DNA of 8,212 nt from an uncultured Clostridia bacterium (lineage in GTDB: Bacteria; Bacillota; Clostridia; Lachnospirales; Lachnospiraceae): positions 1-8,212 of the forward strand of contig CAMORF010000091.1 of assembly GCA_946623485.1 (NCBI GenBank), written 5' to 3'. The translations under genes were made by a program, and so were the position numbers. Shown here one piece after another: positions 5,502 through 8,212 of the stretch (position 1 is its first letter; each line of letters opens with the position of its first letter). The notes beneath the pieces are model-generated. The model was not told where the DNA came from, did no database searches, and saw only the letters and a list, made by a program, of their open reading frames with translations.

Positions 5502-6017
5502 ATGACATGGTTTTACCCTGAAGGAAAACAGACGAAGATGATTGCATTCAGGATTACAGATACAAAGGATTTTATGACAAAACTGCTGGCGGGAGATACT
5601 TTTGATACTTTCCTGTTTTCTGAAGGGACCGTGACGACCTTCACAACCTTTGCCATTGACGGGACATGGCATCCGGAGTATTTCGGGGAGGACGACGGGC
5701 ATGCCATGACCTGGAAGCTGATGCGCCCATACCTCTACGGGATCATCAAAGGGCACCATACGCCACTCCAGATGCGGATTGTTTTGAAGCTGGCGGATTA
5801 CAATGTGGAGCACCTTCTGAAACAGGCCATGCTGCCTCTGACGAAAGAGCAGGTAGGCGGTCTGTTCCTGAACCTGACATATACCAGGGAAGAAGTGAGC
5901 GTAACGACAGGTACCTCCTTGAAGATCTTCACGCTGGACCGTTCGATCGACAAGGTATGGGATGACATGGTACGCAGATTCTTCGAAAGCCGGAAGATCC
6001 TGGTGAACGAGGCATAA
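5502..6017 (+). CDS. DUF5721-like protein of unknown function
   Basis: 171 residues from the ATG at 5502, which has GGGAGGG eight bases... seven bases upstream. From residue 13 it reads MIAFRITDTKDFMTKLLAGD, then DTFLFSEGTVTTFTTFAIDG and a W-x-x-x-RPYLYGIIKGHHTPLQM segment. From memory this fits a small soluble family (DUF5721) seen in Lachnospiraceae, whose members begin at the equivalent of residue 13. That start (ATG 5538, 159 residues) has GAAGGA at 5520-5525, 12 bases upstream, and fits the predicted transcription start better. Choice of start is therefore open. No signal peptide, membrane segment or catalytic motif is visible. The gene stands alone, with its own promoter and a strong terminator at 6129-6171. 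Function unknown. Confidence 0.85.
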   Translation: MTWFYPEGKQTKMIAFRITDTKDFMTKLLAGDTFDTFLFSEGTVTTFTTFAIDGTWHPEYFGEDDGHAMTWKLMRPYLYGIIKGHHTPLQMRIVLKLADYNVEHLLKQAMLPLTKEQVGGLFLNLTYTREEVSVTTGTSLKIFTLDRSIDKVWDDMVRRFFESRKILVNEA

Positions 6018-6128
6018 AAGCCGTGCAAGATTGTTTGGAGGCTCTCTTCGATAGCACAACTCAAAATAACGATCCTGGAAGTTGCCGATACAGAAAACGA
6101 TCTTAAAAGCTGCTGATCAATCAGAAAG

Positions 6129-6171
6129 AAAAAGAAGCGCCGGATCTGAGGAAGATCCGGCGCTTCTTTTT
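6129..6171. terminator. 19-bp bidirectional terminator
   Basis: AAAAAGAAGCGCCGGATCT (6129-6147) pairs perfectly with AGATCCGGCGCTTCTTTTT (6153-6171) around the loop GAGGA. The A-tract on one arm and T-tract on the other let it end both the rightward DUF5721-like transcript and the leftward transcript of the small membrane protein. The 110 bp between the stop at 6017 and this hairpin hold nothing else I recognise. Confidence 0.93.
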
Positions 6172-6176
6172 GACTG

Positions 6177-6202
6177 GGATCCGTTATGAGAGGAACGGAT
6201 CC
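6177..6202 (-). other. Small inverted repeat after the leftward gene
   Basis: GGATCCGTT (6177-6185) and AACGGATCC (6194-6202) form a 9-bp perfect stem with an 8-nt loop, 15 bp past the stop of the small membrane protein gene. No T-run follows on either strand. It could be a 3' RNA hairpin that precedes the main terminator. Confidence 0.5.
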
Positions 6203-6217
6203 GTTACAGTTGTTCTG

Positions 6218-6475
6218 TTACACTTGTTCGATCGATGAGAGATAGTCCTCAAGCGCGGAACTGTCAAGTGTATATGTGACAGACTGAACATTCGCTGTAT
6301 TCGTGGAAGGAGCAGTGAATGCCTGGAACAGTGAGATGCCGATCCAGAGAATGACAGCGATTCCAATGGCGATCAGGATAATCTGGGTAATGATCCAGTT
6401 GCGCTTTTCCTTCGCCATGATCTTTTTCACGTTTCGTTTTTCCTGCTTATAACGGTCAACTTTTGCCTGACTCAT
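6218..6475 (-). CDS. Small single-pass membrane protein of unknown function
   Basis: 85 residues from the ATG at 6475. The first 26 residues are strongly basic (MSQAKVDRYKQEKRNVKKIM, then AKEKRNW). A single hydrophobic helix spans about 27-52 (IITQIILIAIGIAVILWIGI). The C-terminal 33 residues are polar and mildly acidic, ending DYLSSIEQV. By the positive-inside rule the N-terminus is cytoplasmic and the C-terminus outside. I recall similar small proteins in Lachnospiraceae but know no function. The start is chosen because GGAG lies 11 bases upstream; a GTG at 6511 in the same frame lacks a ribosome binding site. The gene follows argG by 128 bp on the same strand with no clear terminator between, so read-through is possible, though it also has its own candidate promoter. 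Confidence 0.8.
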   Translation of the reverse strand: MSQAKVDRYKQEKRNVKKIMAKEKRNWIITQIILIAIGIAVILWIGISLFQAFTAPSTNTANVQSVTYTLDSSALEDYLSSIEQV

Positions 6476-6535
6476 CTTGTTTTCAGCTCCATTTCCAGTG
6501 CAAATCTGCACACTCTATATGATTGATTTATGCCG

Positions 6536-6580
6536 TGTGTGACACCTGAATAATATATCACACAATCCAAAACGGTGCAA
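6536..6580 (-). promoter_or_regulatory. Candidate promoter and inverted repeat of the small membrane gene
   Basis: On the minus strand: TTGCAC (6580-6575), 17-bp spacer, TATATT (6557-6552). The -10 is good, the -35 poor. TGTGTGA (6536-6542) and TCACACA (6558-6564), perfect 7-bp arms 15 bp apart, bracket the -10 box and could be an operator. The predicted start is near 6545, 70 bp before the ATG at 6475. Confidence 0.45.
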
Positions 6581-6603
6581 TGAAATCGATTCCCGGAGCC
6601 GGA

Positions 6604-7887
6604 TTATTTTCCTTTTGCATTTCCCTGCATCTCATTGACCATGCCGCTGATTTTGTCTGTGAAGTTTGACTTGGCAGTTTCCTGCAGCTTCATGGCGCGC
6701 ACCTTGAGCGGCAGGCCGAACAGCGTGATGAAGCCTTCCGCGTCATGATGGTCATAGAGATCGCCGGTGGTAAAGGACGCAAGGGATTCATTATAGAGAG
6801 AGTAGGGACTCGTTGTTCCATTCTTGATGATGTTGCCTTTGTAGAGCTTGAACCTGACCTCACCGGTGACAAACTGCTGGGTGGATTCCACGAAGGCCTG
6901 GATTGCTTCCCGGAGCGGAGTGAACCACTTGCCTTCATAGACGGTCTGCGCAAACTGGCTGGCAAGCCGCTTCTTATTCTCCATGGTTTCCCGGTCCAGG
7001 CAAAGCTCCTCAAGCTGATCGTGTGCAGCCATCAGGATGGTTCCGCCCGGTGTCTCATAGACCCCGCGGCTCTTCATTCCGACCACACGGTTTTCCACGA
7101 TATCCACGATACCGATCCCGTTCCTTCCGCCCAGTACATTGAGCGCGCGGATGATATCGGAGACCTTCATGGCCTTTCCATTGAGCGTTTTCGGAATTCC
7201 TTTTTCAAATGTCATCGTGACGTCTGTCACTTCGTCCGGCGCTTTCTGGGGCGTGACGGAAAGAACCAGAAGAGAGTCGTAGTTCGGCGCCAGGGAAGGA
7301 TCCTCCAGCTCCAGCCCCTCGTGACTGATATGCCACAGGTTGCGGTCTCTGGAATAGCCCTTGCCCATGGAGAACGGGAGGTTGATTCCATGGCTGCGGC
7401 AGTATTCGATCTCATCCTCACGGCTCTGAAGCGTCCAGACATCGGTCATCCGCCACGGGGCGATTACCTTCAGGTCCGGCGCCAGCGCCTTGATCCCAAG
7501 CTCAAAACGGATCTGGTCATTGCCCTTCCCGGTAGCGCCATGGCAGACCGCAACCGCATTTTCCTTGCGGGCGATCTCCACAAGCTTTTTCGCGATGGCA
7601 GGGCGTGCCATGGAAGTTCCAAGCAGGTAGGCATGCTCATAGACCGCGCCTGCTTCCACGCAGGGCATTACGAAGTCTTCACAGAATTCATCCACGATAT
7701 CCTCAATATAAAGTTTGGAAGCTCCGCTGGAGAGCGCCCGCTCTTCCAGCCCGTCCAGTTCCTCCTCCTGGCCGCAGTCCACGCAGCAGCAGATGACATC
7801 GTAATTAAAGTTTTCCTTCAGCCATGGGATCATGGCAGTGGTGTCAAGCCCTCCTGAATAAGCAAGGACAACCTTTTCCTTTTCCAT
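6604..7887 (-). CDS. argG: Argininosuccinate synthase
   Basis: 427 residues. The enzyme joins citrulline and aspartate using ATP to give argininosuccinate, the penultimate step of arginine synthesis, in the cytoplasm. The N-terminal adenylation domain has the PP-motif AYSGGLDT (9-16), VDCGQ (36-40), GTSMARP (90-96) for the citrulline/ATP pocket, and HGATGKGNDQIRFE (116-129). The synthetase domain shows KGIPKTLNG, GIGIVDIVENRVVGMKSRG (257-275) and YETPGG. Length is slightly above the usual 400 because of a Lys/Gly tail. The start is secured by AGGAG eight bases upstream (7896-7900). No argH lies next to it on the downstream side, unlike many argGH operons, and upstream is non-coding to the window edge. 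Confidence 0.97.
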   Translation of the reverse strand: MEKEKVVLAYSGGLDTTAMIPWLKENFNYDVICCCVDCGQEEELDGLEERALSSGASKLYIEDIVDEFCEDFVMPCVEAGAVYEHAYLLGTSMARPAIAKKLVEIARKENAVAVCHGATGKGNDQIRFELGIKALAPDLKVIAPWRMTDVWTLQSREDEIEYCRSHGINLPFSMGKGYSRDRNLWHISHEGLELEDPSLAPNYDSLLVLSVTPQKAPDEVTDVTMTFEKGIPKTLNGKAMKVSDIIRALNVLGGRNGIGIVDIVENRVVGMKSRGVYETPGGTILMAAHDQLEELCLDRETMENKKRLASQFAQTVYEGKWFTPLREAIQAFVESTQQFVTGEVRFKLYKGNIIKNGTTSPYSLYNESLASFTTGDLYDHHDAEGFITLFGLPLKVRAMKLQETAKSNFTDKISGMVNEMQGNAKGK

Positions 7888-7942
7888 ATCGGATTCTCCT
7901 CTTTCAGATTAAGTGTTACAGTATATGTTCTTCATTGCCGTT

Positions 7943-7971
7943 ACTATAGCGCTGTGAGTATAAATATGCAA
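7943..7971 (-). promoter_or_regulatory. Candidate promoter of argG
   Basis: On the minus strand: TTGCAT (7971-7966), 17-bp spacer, TATAGT (7948-7943). The -10 matches five of six bases; the -35 only three. The predicted start is near 7936, giving a leader of about 50 nt before the ATG at 7887, too short for an attenuator or riboswitch. Confidence 0.5.
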
Positions 7972-7992
7972 GCAGAAAATCAGGTATCGTGA

Positions 7993-8040
7993 AATGAATC
8001 CTGCATATATGCATAATATTCATCGAATATGCATAAAAAT
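7993..8040. promoter_or_regulatory. A+T-rich inverted repeats upstream of argG (possible ARG boxes)
   Basis: ATGAAT (7994-7999) and ATTCAT (8018-8023) bracket a perfect 12-bp palindrome TGCATATATGCA (8002-8013). A second partly symmetrical stretch, GAATATGCATAAAAAT, follows to about 8040. The blocks resemble ArgR half-sites (consensus TGAAT-WWWW-ATTCA), though spacing is one base short or the centre is altered. They lie just upstream of the candidate argG -35. ArgR binding is an inference; coordinates of the arms are approximate to a base. Confidence 0.35.
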
Positions 8041-8122
8041 ACGAGAAAAAAGCGTCTGTGAGTCTTTACTTTATGCGGTTTGTGGGGTAAGATTGACGGC
8101 GATGAATGATGTCCGATATGAT
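8041..8122. other. Intergenic stretch between argG control region and 13-bp array
   Basis: I see no gene, terminator or recognisable control site. Open frames crossing it on both strands run into the tandem repeat and have no ribosome binding site or protein-like composition. Confidence 0.5.
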
Positions 8123-8212
8123 ATGCATGATGGACAAGCACGATGGACATGCATGATGGACAAGCACGATGGACATGCATGATGGACATGCATGATGGAC
8201 ATGTATGGTGGA
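8123..8212. repeat. Second 13-bp tandem repeat array, runs off the window
   Basis: Six full 13-bp units start at 8123, 8136, 8149, 8162, 8175 and 8188, and a truncated seventh at 8201 reaches the edge. Two alleles alternate: A is ATGCATGATGGAC and B is AAGCACGATGGAC, in the order A-B-A-B-A-A, then a variant. The A-B alternation means the array partly grew as 26-bp dimers. The period equals that of the array at 20-110 but the sequence is different. Non-triplet period and lack of a ribosome binding site argue against coding. Confidence 0.9.

Noticed and set aside
6745..7857. 370-codon open frame on the plus strand inside argG
   Set aside because: Antisense shadow of a certain enzyme gene; composition is not protein-like and no start signals are present.
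7980..8189. 69-codon minus-strand open frame through the right-hand repeats
   Set aside because: His/Met/Ser-rich translation arises from the repeat period; no ribosome binding site.
8123..8212. CRISPR array
   Set aside because: Units are 13 bp, contiguous and without unique spacers; this is a simple tandem repeat. The same holds for 20-110.

Overview
The window looks like chromosomal DNA from a Gram-positive Clostridia bacterium, most likely of the Lachnospiraceae type. The evidence is strong purine-rich Shine-Dalgarno sites, consensus sigma-A promoters, a CIRCE operator, hairpin-plus-T terminators, a DegV protein, and two small proteins (a DUF5721-like protein and a one-helix membrane protein) that resemble Lachnospiraceae families as I remember them. 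Species assignment is not possible from the sequence alone. There are six convincing protein genes and no RNA gene, insertion sequence, CRISPR array or phage gene.

Left part (1-1699): a 13-bp tandem repeat array and a non-coding stretch precede a gene for an Ala/Glu-rich helical protein (344-1474). Its N-terminus looks like a known small Firmicutes family, but its body is a long charged helix ending in 11-residue repeats. Repeat-like sequence continues past the stop codon as three 37-bp units, each in a different reading frame. A clear terminator closes the unit at about 1699.

Centre (1700-4350): htpG (Hsp90) is preceded by a near-perfect CIRCE box abutting a near-consensus promoter. Its leader of about 160 nt can fold into a long two-part stem followed by a second hairpin. 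The start at 1934 is supported by the ribosome binding site; an upstream in-frame ATG at 1766 lies in the promoter. The protein is longer than usual because of an acidic low-complexity insert in the middle domain. htpG converges on degV (4361-5200, minus), and the two share a bidirectional terminator.

Right-centre (5201-6171): degV and a DUF5721-like gene (5502-6017, plus) diverge from a 301-bp intergenic region. It holds a promoter for each gene, a perfect palindrome over the predicted degV transcription start, and an 11-bp hairpin between the two promoters that should lie in neither transcript. A 19-bp bidirectional terminator separates the DUF5721-like gene from the leftward genes.

Right part (6218-8212, minus strand): argG (argininosuccinate synthase) is followed 128 bp downstream by a small one-helix membrane protein with its own possible promoter. 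Upstream of argG are A+T-rich inverted repeats that could bind an arginine regulator, then a second 13-bp tandem array of different sequence that runs off the window.

The genes do not form one pathway: they are a stress chaperone, a fatty-acid-binding protein, an arginine biosynthesis enzyme and three poorly characterised proteins. The points most worth following are the CIRCE plus structured leader on htpG, the repeat-rich protein whose tail has slipped out of frame, and the acidic insert in HtpG.
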